NCBI GenBank assembly: GCA_035604135.1
Contig: DATNJB010000063.1
Coordinates: 1 to 64,000, forward strand
Reading direction: 5' to 3'
Length of the DNA stretch: 64,000 nt
Source of the DNA: Poindextera sp035604135
GTDB taxonomy: Bacteria > Pseudomonadota > Alphaproteobacteria > Caulobacterales > Caulobacteraceae
Positions 33,511 to 42,824 of the stretch are shown in pieces (positions within the stretch are counted from its first letter, which is position 1; each line of letters starts with the position of its first letter). The notes under the pieces were generated by a model. That model searched no databases. It saw only the letters and a program-made list of their open reading frames with translations, and was not told the DNA's origin. The position numbers and the translations under genes were made by a program.

Positions 33511-34898
33511 CTTTCCGCCCGGGGCAGGTCGAGGGTGACGCGCAGGCCGCCGAGGCTCGAGTCGCCGAGCGTGGCCGCGCCGCCGTAGGCCCTGGCCAAC
33601 TCCTCGACAATGGAAAGGCCGAGTCCCGTTCCCGGCGCGGTCTCGTCGAGCCGTTCACCGCGCTTGAACACCTCGGCCCGCTGCTCGCCCGGCAGCCCCG
33701 GCCCGTCGTCCTCGACGACCACCACAAGGCGCCCGGGCGTCGTCGCTTCCGCGTCAGCCCTGACCCGCCGCTTGCTGAACTTGCAGGCGTTCTCGAGCAC
33801 ATTGCCGAGCATCTCGAGCAGGTCCTGCCGCTCGCCCTGGAAGAACAGGGTCTCGGGGCAGCGCCAGTCGATGGTCACGGCCTGATCGCGGAAGATGCGC
33901 TCGAGCGCGTGCGACAGCTCCTCGAGGACCGGCGCGACGGCAGTGCGCTCGCGCGGGGCCTGCGAGCGTGCGGCGGCGCGGGCGCGCCGGAGGTGGTGGT
34001 CGACATGGTCGCGCATCGCCTCCGCCTGCCGCTCCACGGTGTCCGCCAGCGGCCCCGGGTCCCGCTCGGCCTCGGCGAGCATGACCGAAAGCGGCGTCTT
34101 GAGCGCATGGGCGAGATTGCCCACGTGCGTGCGTTGGCGCTCGACCACCTCCCGGTCGTGGGCGACCAGCGCGTTCAACTCCGCCGCCAGCGGCTCGAGC
34201 TCGGACGGATAGTCGCCGACGACCCGGTCGGCCTTGCCGACGCGCACGTCCGCCACCTCCTTCTGCAGCGCGAACAGCGGCCCCAGCCCCACGCGCACCT
34301 GGATGAAGACCAAAAGGATGAGGCCGGCCCCGAGCACGATGAGGCCGATCACGGTCTCGACGGTGAACAGGTTGGACGAGGTCAGAACCGGCGTCACGTC
34401 CTCGGCGGTCATGAAGATGACCGGCGTGGCGCGGCCGGGAAGGTAGGTCAGCATGGCCGACGCGCGGAGCGGCTCATGCTGTGGCCCGACGGTGTCGTAG
34501 AAGACCATGCCCGCTTCGCCGGGGTGGACCTGGAGCCCTTTTGCGCCCTCGGGCGGCCCCGAGAGCTCGGAATCCCACAACGAACGTGAGCGGACGAGCG
34601 CATGCAGCCGCCCAGGCGCCGGTTCGGCAATCTCCCAATAGTCGCCGGAATAGGCGGCTTGTGCGCCCGGATCGGTCATCGGCGGGGCGTAGACCTGCCC
34701 CTGCGGATCGACGGTGGTGTAGGTGAAGAGGCTCTGCGCGTCGCCCCGGAGGTCGTCGTCGAAGCGCATGATCGAGGCTTGGCGGAAGAGCGCGATCTGC
34801 AAGAGGCCGCTCACGGCCAGGATGACCACGCTCCAGACGGCGGCCAACAGCACCAGCCGACGCTGGAGCGACGGGCGGCGGATGCTCGAAGGCGTCAC
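33507..34898 (-). CDS. Membrane sensor histidine kinase
   Basis: 463 residues: helix 1 (15-37), a periplasmic sensor loop (40-178), helix 2 (181-203), a HAMP-like linker, then the kinase core. Phospho-acceptor H264 sits in GNLAHALKTPLSV, N-box Asn is N370 in LGNVLENACKFS, G1 is VEDDGPGL and G2 GTGLGLSIVEEL. The HALKTP box is that of PhoQ-like kinases that respond to divalent cations or envelope stress. It overlaps the upstream response regulator by 4 bases; a PepSY protein starts the operon. Confidence 0.92.
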   Translation of the reverse strand: MTPSSIRRPSLQRRLVLLAAVWSVVILAVSGLLQIALFRQASIMRFDDDLRGDAQSLFTYTTVDPQGQVYAPPMTDPGAQAAYSGDYWEIAEPAPGRLHALVRSRSLWDSELSGPPEGAKGLQVHPGEAGMVFYDTVGPQHEPLRASAMLTYLPGRATPVIFMTAEDVTPVLTSSNLFTVETVIGLIVLGAGLILLVFIQVRVGLGPLFALQKEVADVRVGKADRVVGDYPSELEPLAAELNALVAHDREVVERQRTHVGNLAHALKTPLSVMLAEAERDPGPLADTVERQAEAMRDHVDHHLRRARAAARSQAPRERTAVAPVLEELSHALERIFRDQAVTIDWRCPETLFFQGERQDLLEMLGNVLENACKFSKRRVRADAEATTPGRLVVVVEDDGPGLPGEQRAEVFKRGERLDETAPGTGLGLSIVEELARAYGGAATLGDSSLGGLRVTLDLPRAES

Positions 34899-35578
34899 GC
34901 GGTCTCCGCCGCCTCGCCCTCCAGCGGAATGAGGCGATAGCCCAGCCCGCGCACGGTCTCGATGCGCTCGGCGCCGATCTTCTTGCGCACCCGCCCGACG
35001 AAGACCTCGATCGTGTTGGAGTCGCGGTCGAAGTCCTGGTCGTAGAGGTGCTCGACCAGCTCGGTGCGGCTGATCACGCGGCCCTGGTGCATCATTAGAT
35101 AGTGCAGCAGCCGGTATTCCAGCGAGGTCAGGCGAAGCGGCTCGCCATTCACCGAGGCCCTGGCCGCGCGCGGGTCGAGCCGCAAGCCGCCGCAGGAGAG
35201 CGTGGCCGCCGCGTGGCCGGCCGAACGGCGCAAGAGCGCGCGCAGACGCGCGAGCAGCTCCTCGGTGTGGAACGGCTTGGTCAGGTAGTCGTCGGCGCCG
35301 GCGTCGAAACCGGCGACCTTCTCGCTCCAGGCGCCGCGCGCCGTCAGGATGAGCACCGGGATCTGCTTGCCGTCCCGCCGCCAGCGCTCGAGCACCGAAA
35401 CGCCGTCGATCTTGGGCAGACCCAGATCGAGGATCACCGCGTCGTAGGGCTCGGTGTCACCCAGGAAGTGGGCCTCCTCGCCGTCCGGGGCGTGGTCGAC
35501 GGCATAGTCGGCGTCGGCCAGCGCCTGCTTGAGCTGCCGGGAGAGATCCGGGTCGTCCTCGGCCAGGAGGATGCGCAT
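34895..35578 (-). CDS. OmpR/PhoB-family response regulator
   Basis: 227 residues: receiver domain with acidic pocket EDD (7-9), phospho-acceptor D51 in ILDLGLP, the Thr of LTARG and Lys in LTKPF, followed by a winged-helix DNA-binding domain (about 128-220) with LTSLEYRLLHYLMMHQGRVISR and NTIEVFVGRVRKKIG. Cognate of the kinase 33507-34898, whose start overlaps its stop. Closest in style to PhoP/QseB-type regulators. Confidence 0.94.
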   Translation of the reverse strand: MRILLAEDDPDLSRQLKQALADADYAVDHAPDGEEAHFLGDTEPYDAVILDLGLPKIDGVSVLERWRRDGKQIPVLILTARGAWSEKVAGFDAGADDYLTKPFHTEELLARLRALLRRSAGHAAATLSCGGLRLDPRAARASVNGEPLRLTSLEYRLLHYLMMHQGRVISRTELVEHLYDQDFDRDSNTIEVFVGRVRKKIGAERIETVRGLGYRLIPLEGEAAETA

Positions 35579-35584
35579 GGGGCT

Positions 35585-36061
35585 TCAGTGTCCTTCGTCG
35601 ACGCCCAGTATGGCGCCGCTTTCAGCATCGACCATATAGTCGATCCGCCGCCCATCCGGTTCCGCCCAGCGCACCCGATAGGCGGGGCGGCCCTGCCATT
35701 GCTCAAGGCCCGCGTCGAGCTCGCGCCCGGGACCGCGGCGACGGATCGATTCAATCGCCTGCCCGAGCGGAACGTAGCGCTTCTCCCGGACGCCCGCGCG
35801 CACTGCGTCCTGCTGCGGACTCCAGCCGGCGCCGAGCGAGTCGTTGGGGAACAAAGGTCCCTGCGGCCCACGCCCAACCGGTTGCTGCGGCCCATGCGGC
35901 CCGGCGTTGCGGGACGGGAGCGGCTCTCGCTGGTTATGCATCGGCGGAAACCCTTGCGGGCTCGGTCCGCCGTGGCCCGCGATCGCGCGCCACTGCGCGC
36001 TCGCAGTCCCGGCCAGGATCACAAGCGCGAGCCCGGCGATGAAGGCTGCGGTCCGTTGCAT
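35585..36061 (-). CDS. Exported PepSY-like protein
   Basis: 158 residues with a signal peptide (about 1-23, ending TASA|QW) and a His/Gly/Pro-rich region (30-80). The C-terminal 75 residues show a PepSY-like pattern: YVPLGQAIESIRRRGPGRELDAGLEQWQG, then YRVRWAEPDGRRIDYMVDAESGAILGV. PepSY proteins often sit with two-component systems and modulate a sensor kinase or a protease. First gene of a three-gene operon with the regulator (6 bases away) and kinase. GTG at 36070 is an alternative start. Confidence 0.82.
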   Translation of the reverse strand: MQRTAAFIAGLALVILAGTASAQWRAIAGHGGPSPQGFPPMHNQREPLPSRNAGPHGPQQPVGRGPQGPLFPNDSLGAGWSPQQDAVRAGVREKRYVPLGQAIESIRRRGPGRELDAGLEQWQGRPAYRVRWAEPDGRRIDYMVDAESGAILGVDEGH

Positions 36062-36145
36062 CGGCGTCACGTACGCTGAACGCGCTGAATAGCGGCTGAA
36101 TAGACCGGACGCGCCGACGCGTCACGGGCGAACCGCCCGGAACGC

Positions 36146-37048
36146 CTAGCCGCGCCGCTTTGGCGCATAAGGCCGCGACTTGCGCCAGGACTCGGCGAAG
36201 CGCTCCAAGTCCGCGTCCTTACCCTCGGGCAGCATGACCATGAGCCGCGCGAGCAGGTCGCCGCGGCCACCGCGCGCCCCGGGCATGCCGCGCCCTTTCA
36301 GCCGGAGCGTCGAGCCAGAGTTCGAGCCCTTCGGCACCGTGAGCGTCACCGGCCCGTCCGGCGTCGGCGCCTCGATTTTCGCGCCCAGCACCGCGTCCGG
36401 CACCGAGACCGGCAGGTCCATGACCAGGTTGTCGCCCTCGCGCCGGAAGGTCGGGTGCGGGCGGATCGCAAGCTCGATGAGGGCGTCGCCGGCGCCGGCG
36501 CGGCCCGGACTCCCCTGGCCTTTGAGCCGCAGCGCCTGGCCTTCGGCCGCCCCTTTCGGAATGGTCACGTCGATCGTACGCCCATCGGAGAAGGCGATGC
36601 GTTTGCGCCCGCCCCTGATCGCGTCCTCGAGGTCGATTTCCAGGCGCGCGCGCACGTCGGACCCGCGCTGGGGGCCGCCGCCGAAGCCCGAAAAGCCACC
36701 GCGCTGAGCGCCGCCCCGGCCGGCGAACATCTCGCCCAGGATGTCGCTCAGGTCGATGTCCTCGAACTGAGCGCCGCCGCGCCCGCCCTCAAAACCGCCG
36801 CCGGCGAACCCGCGCATGGTCTCGCGCCCGTCGGCGTCGATCTCGCCGCGATCGTACTTCTTCCGCTTCTCGGCATCCTCAAGCAGGTCGAACGCGGCCG
36901 AAACGCGCTTGAACCGCTCCTCGGCAGCCTTGTTGCCCGGGTTCTTGTCGGGGTGGAGCTGCTTCGCAAGCTTGCGGAAGGCTTTCCTGATCTCGTCGGC
37001 GCTCGCCTGCCGTGAGACGCCGAGCTCCTGATACGGGTCCTGCGCCAA
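36146..37048 (-). CDS. DnaJ-family co-chaperone, CbpA-like
   Basis: 300 residues. J-domain at 4-70 with the HPD motif at 32-34, a Gly/Phe-rich linker (78-130), then two CTD beta-sandwich domains (from about 130). There is no CXXCXGXG zinc finger, so it is a type II J-protein like CbpA, which stimulates DnaK and replaces DnaJ under stress. Typical C-terminal strings are PKGAAEGQALRLKGQG and LRLKGRGMPG. No regulatory feature was noted near it. Confidence 0.92.
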   Translation of the reverse strand: MAQDPYQELGVSRQASADEIRKAFRKLAKQLHPDKNPGNKAAEERFKRVSAAFDLLEDAEKRKKYDRGEIDADGRETMRGFAGGGFEGGRGGAQFEDIDLSDILGEMFAGRGGAQRGGFSGFGGGPQRGSDVRARLEIDLEDAIRGGRKRIAFSDGRTIDVTIPKGAAEGQALRLKGQGSPGRAGAGDALIELAIRPHPTFRREGDNLVMDLPVSVPDAVLGAKIEAPTPDGPVTLTVPKGSNSGSTLRLKGRGMPGARGGRGDLLARLMVMLPEGKDADLERFAESWRKSRPYAPKRRG

Positions 37049-37162
37049 GGGTCTTTACGTCGCCTTCGTTCTCGGGTGATTCCGCGAGCTTAGATTGGAC
37101 GGCCGGCGCTGTCCCGCAAGCCTGTCTGTTGTATTATTGCAACACCGCTGTGTGCGGAGAGC

Positions 37163-37627
37163 CTATTCCGATCCGCGCTCGACGAGCAGGTCGGGCGCCT
37201 CGAACTCAAGCGCGTCTTCCGGGTCGCCGAGCACCGCCTCCGAGATGGTCTGGCCGCGCACGCTGACGCCGGCCGTATGCACCGTCTCCGTGTCGCCGGA
37301 AACCAGCGGATGCCACCAGGCCAGGCCCCGGCCCTCGTTCAGGCGGCGGTAGGCGCAGCTCTTCGGCATCCACATCAGGTCATCGATGTTGCCGGGCGTG
37401 AGCTTGATGCAATCCGGCACCTTGGTCTTGCGGTTGGCGTAGTCGGTGCAGCGGCAGCGCTCGGAGTCGAACAGGCGGCAGTGGACCCGCGTCGGCACGA
37501 TCTCGCCCGAGACCTCGTCCTCGAAGCGCACCAGGCAACACAGGCCACAGCCGTCGCAAAGGCTCTCCCACTCGCCAGCGGTCATCTGGCCGAGCGACTT
37601 CGTCTCCCAGAAGGGCTTGTCTGTCAT
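37163..37627 (-). CDS. YcgN-family cysteine-cluster protein (UPF0260)
   Basis: 154 residues beginning FWETKSLGQMTAGEWESLCDGCGLCC. Cys residues in CDGCGLCC and in ERCRCTDYANRKTKVPDC form the characteristic zinc or Fe-S-like cluster of the YcgN/YkgJ group. The family's biochemical role is unknown. It is divergent from the penicillin-binding protein gene with 62 bases between. A 115-base gap separates it from the DnaJ gene; it contains a locally AT-rich stretch (37125-37145) with no clear element. Confidence 0.9.
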   Translation of the reverse strand: MTDKPFWETKSLGQMTAGEWESLCDGCGLCCLVRFEDEVSGEIVPTRVHCRLFDSERCRCTDYANRKTKVPDCIKLTPGNIDDLMWMPKSCAYRRLNEGRGLAWWHPLVSGDTETVHTAGVSVRGQTISEAVLGDPEDALEFEAPDLLVERGSE

Positions 37628-37689
37628 GGTCGCTCGGTCGCTTACTGAGGCAGTTCAAGGCGACGCGACGCAGTATAGAAGCCGAAGCC

Positions 37690-39927
37690 GTGACAGAGCC
37701 ACCCGCCCCGCACACGCCGCCAGACGTCCCACCGCGTTTCGGCCGCGTCGTGGCCGGCCGACGCCCACCGACGTCAGCGGGACCGCCGCCGAAGCGCCGT
37801 CGGCGCGTGTGGCCGGTCGTCGTCTCGGTCTTCGTCGCCCTTCTGCTCGGCAGTCTGGCGGTCGGCTTGATCGCGGCAAAGGCCTTCGTCGATAGCGTGC
37901 CCGACGTCCCCGACCGTCAGAGCCTGATGGTGGTCAATCAGGCGCCCGGCATGACCTTCGAGGACGTGAACGGGCGGGTGATCGCCACGCGCGGCCCCAA
38001 GCACGGGCACGCCGTGACGCTGGCGGAGCTGCCCGCTTACGTCCCGCGCGCTTTCCTGGCGGCCGAGGACCGTCGGTTCTACGACCACGGCCCGGTCGAC
38101 TTCCAGGGCGTCGCCCGCGCCGCCTGGGCCAACTGGCGCGCGGGCCACACCGTTCAGGGCGGCTCGACCCTGACCCAGCAGCTCGCCAAGACGCTGTTCC
38201 TCACGCCGCAGCAGACGCTGCGCCGCAAGCTCGAGGAAGCGGTGATCGCCTACCGGCTCCAAGGCGAGATGAGCAAGGACGAGGTGCTCGAGCTCTACCT
38301 CAACCGCATCTTCTTCGGCGACAACGCTTATGGGATCGACGCGGCGGCGCAGACCTATTTCGGTCGGTCCGCCAGCCAGCTCAGTCTGAGCCAAGCGGCG
38401 CTGCTCGCCTCGTTGCCCAAGGCGCCGACCCGACTCGCGCTCACCAACGACATGGATGCAGCCCTGGCCCGCTCGCGCATCGTGTTGGCGACCATGCACG
38501 CCGAAGGCTGGATCAGCGCCGCCGACGAGCAGCAGGCGCTGGGCAATCCGCCGCAGCTCGCGCCCGAGGCGCCGGGCGAGGGCGACTTCGGCTACCTGCT
38601 CGACATGGCCGCCCAGCAGGCGGTGCAGATCGCCGGCGGCCAGGCGCCCGACCTGGTGGTCAAGCTGACGGTCGACCCGAGCCTGCAAGCCACGGCCCAG
38701 TCGATCGTGCGCGACACGATCGACACCGAAGGCAAGCGGACGAACATCCACCAAGGGGCGCTGGTTCTGCTCGCCCCCGACGGCGCTATCCGAGCTCTGG
38801 TCGGCGGCCGCGACCATCACATGTCGGCCTACAACCGCGCGACCCAGGCCGAGCGCCAGCCGGGTTCCTCGTTCAAGCCGTTCGTCTACGCCGCCGCCAT
38901 CGAGAACGGCGTCCGCCCCACCGACACCCGTGACGATGCGCCCATCCGCATCGGCCTCTGGTCGCCGCAGAACTACGGCGGCGGCTTCCGTGGGCCGGTG
39001 ACGGTGGCCACCGCGCTCGCCCACTCGATCAACACCGTCGCCGTGCGGCTGGCGAGCGAGGTGGGAACGGCGAAGATCGCCGACATCGCCCATCGCTTCG
39101 GCATCAAGAGCATCCCCGCCGACCCGCAGATCTCGATCGCGCTCGGCGCCTACGAGGTGAACCTGCTCGAGCTCACGTCGGCCTTCCAGGTCTTCCAGCA
39201 GCAGGGCCAGCGCAACGACCCCTATCTGATCTCCGAGATCTCGACCCAGCGCGGCGACGTCATCTTCGATCACGCGCCCTCGGCCGGGGTGCTGGTCTAC
39301 GACCAGACAAATGCCGCCACGATGGTGCGCATGCTGGAAGGCGTCATCACCAGCGGCACCGGCACGCGTGCGGGGTTCGGCCGACCAGCCGCGGGCAAGA
39401 CGGGCACGACGCAGGACTACAAGGACGCCTGGTTCGTCGGCTTCACGCCCGACTGGGTCTGCGGCGTCTGGGTCGGCAACGACGACGGCCAGCCGACCCG
39501 CGGCGTGACCGGCGGCGAAGTCCCGGCGGAGATCTGGCGGCGCATGATGACCGTCGCCCACCAGGACATCCCCGTGCACGACTTCGCCTGGCTCCCGGCT
39601 GCGACGCCGGCGGAAGAGACCGCCGACGCCGGGGAGTCAGCCGAGCCGCCCGACCCTGAGGAACGCGGCGCCTTCTACGATGGCCTTTCGACCGACTTCG
39701 ACCGGGCCGCCAACGGGGGCGCCGATCGCGACGCTGGCCCGAGCGACGAGGACGGCCCGCCCGAGCGCGACCTGGGTTCGCGCGGCGATCGCGACGATGA
39801 CATGGCGCCGCCGCCGTCCGAGCGCTACAGCGAACCGCGCGACGACCCCGGCGAGCAGGACGAAACGCCGCCCCCCGAGCGCGAGCCAGGTCCGCCGACG
39901 CGCGAGGCGCCGGACGCCGACCGCTGA
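37690..39927 (+). CDS. Class A penicillin-binding protein (PBP1 type)
   Basis: 745-residue bifunctional peptidoglycan synthase. A basic, Pro-rich cytoplasmic N-terminus and one transmembrane helix (42-64) lead to the GT51 glycosyltransferase, with catalytic E126 in AAEDRRFYDHG and GGSTLTQQLAK. The transpeptidase has S393 in GSSFK, a SIN triad and KTG at 570-572. The last 100 residues are a low-complexity tail rich in Asp, Glu, Pro and Arg, absent from short family members. Start is GTG at 37690. Overlaps the next gene if that gene begins at CTG 39924. Confidence 0.93.
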   Translation: MTEPPAPHTPPDVPPRFGRVVAGRRPPTSAGPPPKRRRRVWPVVVSVFVALLLGSLAVGLIAAKAFVDSVPDVPDRQSLMVVNQAPGMTFEDVNGRVIATRGPKHGHAVTLAELPAYVPRAFLAAEDRRFYDHGPVDFQGVARAAWANWRAGHTVQGGSTLTQQLAKTLFLTPQQTLRRKLEEAVIAYRLQGEMSKDEVLELYLNRIFFGDNAYGIDAAAQTYFGRSASQLSLSQAALLASLPKAPTRLALTNDMDAALARSRIVLATMHAEGWISAADEQQALGNPPQLAPEAPGEGDFGYLLDMAAQQAVQIAGGQAPDLVVKLTVDPSLQATAQSIVRDTIDTEGKRTNIHQGALVLLAPDGAIRALVGGRDHHMSAYNRATQAERQPGSSFKPFVYAAAIENGVRPTDTRDDAPIRIGLWSPQNYGGGFRGPVTVATALAHSINTVAVRLASEVGTAKIADIAHRFGIKSIPADPQISIALGAYEVNLLELTSAFQVFQQQGQRNDPYLISEISTQRGDVIFDHAPSAGVLVYDQTNAATMVRMLEGVITSGTGTRAGFGRPAAGKTGTTQDYKDAWFVGFTPDWVCGVWVGNDDGQPTRGVTGGEVPAEIWRRMMTVAHQDIPVHDFAWLPAATPAEETADAGESAEPPDPEERGAFYDGLSTDFDRAANGGADRDAGPSDEDGPPERDLGSRGDRDDDMAPPPSERYSEPRDDPGEQDETPPPEREPGPPTREAPDADR

Positions 39928-41729
39928 GCGCCCAGCCACCCCTCGTCGCGCTGCGCGACGTCCAACTGGCCGATGGGCCGTTGATGCTGTTCGACGGCGT
40001 CGATCTCGCGCTCGAGCGGCGCGGGCACGCGTGCTTGGTCGGGCGCAACGGGGCCGGCAAGTCGACCCTGCTTCGCCTGCTCGCCGGCTTGATCGAGCCT
40101 GACGGCGGCGATCGTTTCCTGCAGCCGGGAACGCGCGTCGGCCTCGTCGAGCAGGAACCGGAGATCCGCGGCGAGACATTGATCGACTACGCGACCAGCG
40201 GCGGCGCCGCGCGGCACGAGGCCGAGGCCGCACTGGCGAGCTTCGACCTGGACGCCGCCCGTTCGACGGACGGCCTCTCGGGCGGCGAGGCGCGGCGGCT
40301 CGCGCTGGCCCGGGCGTTCGCGGAGCGGCCGGACGTGCTCTTGCTCGACGAGCCGACCAACCATCTCGACATCCTGGCCATCGAGAGCCTGGAGGCGCGG
40401 CTCAGGGCGAGCCACGCGGCGCTGCTCATCGTCAGCCACGACCGCAGCATCCTGCGCAACGTCAGCCGGCGGACCTTCTGGCTCGACGGGCGGCGCATCA
40501 TGCGTCTCGACAAGGGCTTCGCCGCCTTCAACGCCTGGGCGGAAAAGATCGCCGCTGACCGGGCCGAGGAGCTGCGGCGGCTGAACAAGGCGATCGAGCG
40601 CGAGAGCTATTGGTTTCAGCGCTCCATCGTGGCCCAGCGTCATCGCAACGAAGGCCGCGCGGCGGCGCTCGCCGCCCTGCGCGCGACGAAGGCGCGGGCG
40701 CTGGCCGACCTCGCCCGCCCCGCGGCTCTGAGCATCGAGGCCGGCGAGGCGTCCGGTCGGCGGGTAGTCGAGGCGCGTAACCTCGCCAAGCGCTTCGGCG
40801 AGCGCACGCTGGTCCGGCGCTTCTCGACGCGTATCCTGCGCGGCGACCGGGTCGCGGTCGTCGGGCCGAACGGCGCCGGCAAGACCACGCTCGTGCGGAT
40901 GCTGTTGGGCGAGCTCGCGCCGGACGCCGGGTCGGTGAAGCTGGGCGTCAACCTGACGATCGCCTACCTCGACCAGACGCGCCAAGAGCTCGATCCAGAC
41001 GCAACGCTCTGGCAGACGCTGATCCCGCAGGGGGGCGACCAGGTCATCGTGCAAGGCCAGCCCCGGCACGTCAGCGCCTATGCGCGCGACTTCCTGTTTG
41101 ACGAGCGGCAGTTGCGTCAACCGGTGCGCACCCTCTCCGGCGGCGAGCGCAACCGCCTGATGCTGGCGCGCGCGCTGGCCAACCCCGCCAATCTCCTCGT
41201 TCTCGACGAGCCGACCAACGACCTCGACATGGAGACGCTCGACCTCCTGGAGGCGAAGCTGGCCGACTACGACGGCACGCTGATCCTGATCAGCCACGAC
41301 CGCGACTTCATCGACCGCCTGGCGACCTCGACGATGGCGCTCAATGGGCGCGGCGATGTCGTGGAGACCCCAGGCGGCTGGAGTGACTTCGTCCGCCAGA
41401 ACCCAGGCTTCTTCTCGCCGGTCTCCGCCGCGCCAGCGCCCGTGCGCAAGCGAGTCGCGGCACCGCCCGCCGCATCCAAACGCGCGGCGAAACTCTCGTT
41501 CAAGCACGAGCATCGCCTTTCCGTGCTCGAAGCGCTCGCGCCGAAGCTCGCCAGCGAGATCGCGGTGCTGGAACGGCGCCTGGCCGATGCAACCCTCTAC
41601 GCCCGCGATCCGGCCGCGTTCGACGCGGCGACGGCCCGGCTCACCGCAGCGCGCGCGCAACTGGCGGCCGCCGAGGACGAGTGGCTGGCGCTCGAGGAGA
41701 AGCGCGAGGCGCTGAAGCCGGGCGGTTAG
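39924..41729 (+). CDS. ABC-F family ATPase, Uup-like
   Basis: Duplicated ATPase with no membrane domain, as in ABC-F translation factors. Domain 1: Walker A GRNGAGKST, signature LSGGE, LLDEPTNHLD. Domain 2: GPNGAGKTT, LSGGERNRL, LVLDEPTNDLD. A linker of about 80 residues and a C-terminal coiled coil (VLEALAPKLASEIAVLERRLAD) mark it as Uup. The first beta-strand LVALRDVQL lies upstream of the first ordinary start (TTG 39981 or ATG 39984); the only candidate covering it is CTG at 39924, which overlaps the PBP stop (CTGA). I mark the longer form; the start is uncertain. Confidence 0.85.
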   Translation: MSAQPPLVALRDVQLADGPLMLFDGVDLALERRGHACLVGRNGAGKSTLLRLLAGLIEPDGGDRFLQPGTRVGLVEQEPEIRGETLIDYATSGGAARHEAEAALASFDLDAARSTDGLSGGEARRLALARAFAERPDVLLLDEPTNHLDILAIESLEARLRASHAALLIVSHDRSILRNVSRRTFWLDGRRIMRLDKGFAAFNAWAEKIAADRAEELRRLNKAIERESYWFQRSIVAQRHRNEGRAAALAALRATKARALADLARPAALSIEAGEASGRRVVEARNLAKRFGERTLVRRFSTRILRGDRVAVVGPNGAGKTTLVRMLLGELAPDAGSVKLGVNLTIAYLDQTRQELDPDATLWQTLIPQGGDQVIVQGQPRHVSAYARDFLFDERQLRQPVRTLSGGERNRLMLARALANPANLLVLDEPTNDLDMETLDLLEAKLADYDGTLILISHDRDFIDRLATSTMALNGRGDVVETPGGWSDFVRQNPGFFSPVSAAPAPVRKRVAAPPAASKRAAKLSFKHEHRLSVLEALAPKLASEIAVLERRLADATLYARDPAAFDAATARLTAARAQLAAAEDEWLALEEKREALKPGG

Positions 41730-41816
41730 GGCGCCGAAAGGTCAAGCGCGGAGTCCTTGGCGAACCGACGCGCGGCGCCTAGGGTGCGGCGCGCGTTCCT
41801 CGGGGAGGGTTGGGGG

Positions 41817-42824
41817 TTGAGAGCCTTGCGTCTGCTGGCGGTCGCGGCCGTCGTTCTGCTCGCCGCCTGTTCGCCCGCGAAGACCAGCAGCACCGAGACG
41901 AACGGACTCACCCCTATCCGCTTTGCGACCGACTGGCGCGCGCAGGCCGAACAGGGCGGCTTCTACCAGGCGCTGGCCACCGGCGAGTACAAGAAGCGCG
42001 GGCTGGACGTCAGCATCATCGAGGGCGGCCCCTCGGTGAACGTCCCCCTGCTGCTTGCGACCAACGCCATCGACCTGGGCATCGGCTCGAACAGCTTCAT
42101 CGCCGTCAACCAGGCCGCGCAGAACACCGGCGTGGTCGCCGTCATGGCGTGTATGCAAAGCGACCCGCAGGTGCTGATCGCCCACCCGGGCCAGGGCATC
42201 AACTCGATCGCCGACATGAGGGGGCGGCCGATCCTGCTCTCCGACGCCTCGATCACCGCGTTCTGGCTGTGGCTGAAGGCCAAGTACGGCTTCACCGACA
42301 CGCAGGTGCGGCCTTACACCAGCTCCGCCGCCTTCATCGAGAGCCCGACGGCGATCGAGGAGGGCTACCTGACCAGCGAGCCGTTCACCATCGAGAAGGC
42401 GAGCGGCGTCAAGCCATCGGTCTTCCTGCTAGCCGACGAAGGCTATCCCGGTTACGCGGCGATGGTCGAGGCGAGCAAGACGCTGCTCGCCTCCAATCCG
42501 ACGGCGGTGAAGGCGTTCGTCGATGCGACCGCAGCGGGCTGGAAGTCGTACCTCTATGGCGACCCAAGGCCCGGTGACGCGCTGATTCTGAAGGACAATC
42601 CGGAGATGACGCCGGACCTGTTGGCTTTCGCGCGCGAGAAGATGCGCGAAAAGGGCATCGTCACCGGCGGCGATGCGGCAAGCCAGGGGATCGGCGCCAT
42701 GACCGACGCCCGCTGGAAGACCTTCTATTCGACGATCTCGCAGCAGGATCCCGCCGACTATCCGCCCAGCCTGGACTACAAGAGGGCCTATACGCTCAGG
42801 TTCCTGCCGACCGGGCTGAAGTGA
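41817..42824 (+). CDS. ABC importer substrate-binding lipoprotein, NMT1/SsuA type
   Basis: 335 residues from TTG at 41817 with GGGAGGG upstream. Lipoprotein signal peptide: hydrophobic core, then the lipobox LLAAC. The mature part is the NMT1/THI5 or SsuA fold used for pyrimidine precursors, taurine and sulfonates: IRFATDWRAQAEQGGFYQALATGEY and NAIDLGIGSNSFIAVNQAA. Followed by an ATPase and a permease with overlapping starts, so the three form a complete importer operon. The ligand is unknown. Confidence 0.9.
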   Translation: MRALRLLAVAAVVLLAACSPAKTSSTETNGLTPIRFATDWRAQAEQGGFYQALATGEYKKRGLDVSIIEGGPSVNVPLLLATNAIDLGIGSNSFIAVNQAAQNTGVVAVMACMQSDPQVLIAHPGQGINSIADMRGRPILLSDASITAFWLWLKAKYGFTDTQVRPYTSSAAFIESPTAIEEGYLTSEPFTIEKASGVKPSVFLLADEGYPGYAAMVEASKTLLASNPTAVKAFVDATAAGWKSYLYGDPRPGDALILKDNPEMTPDLLAFAREKMREKGIVTGGDAASQGIGAMTDARWKTFYSTISQQDPADYPPSLDYKRAYTLRFLPTGLK

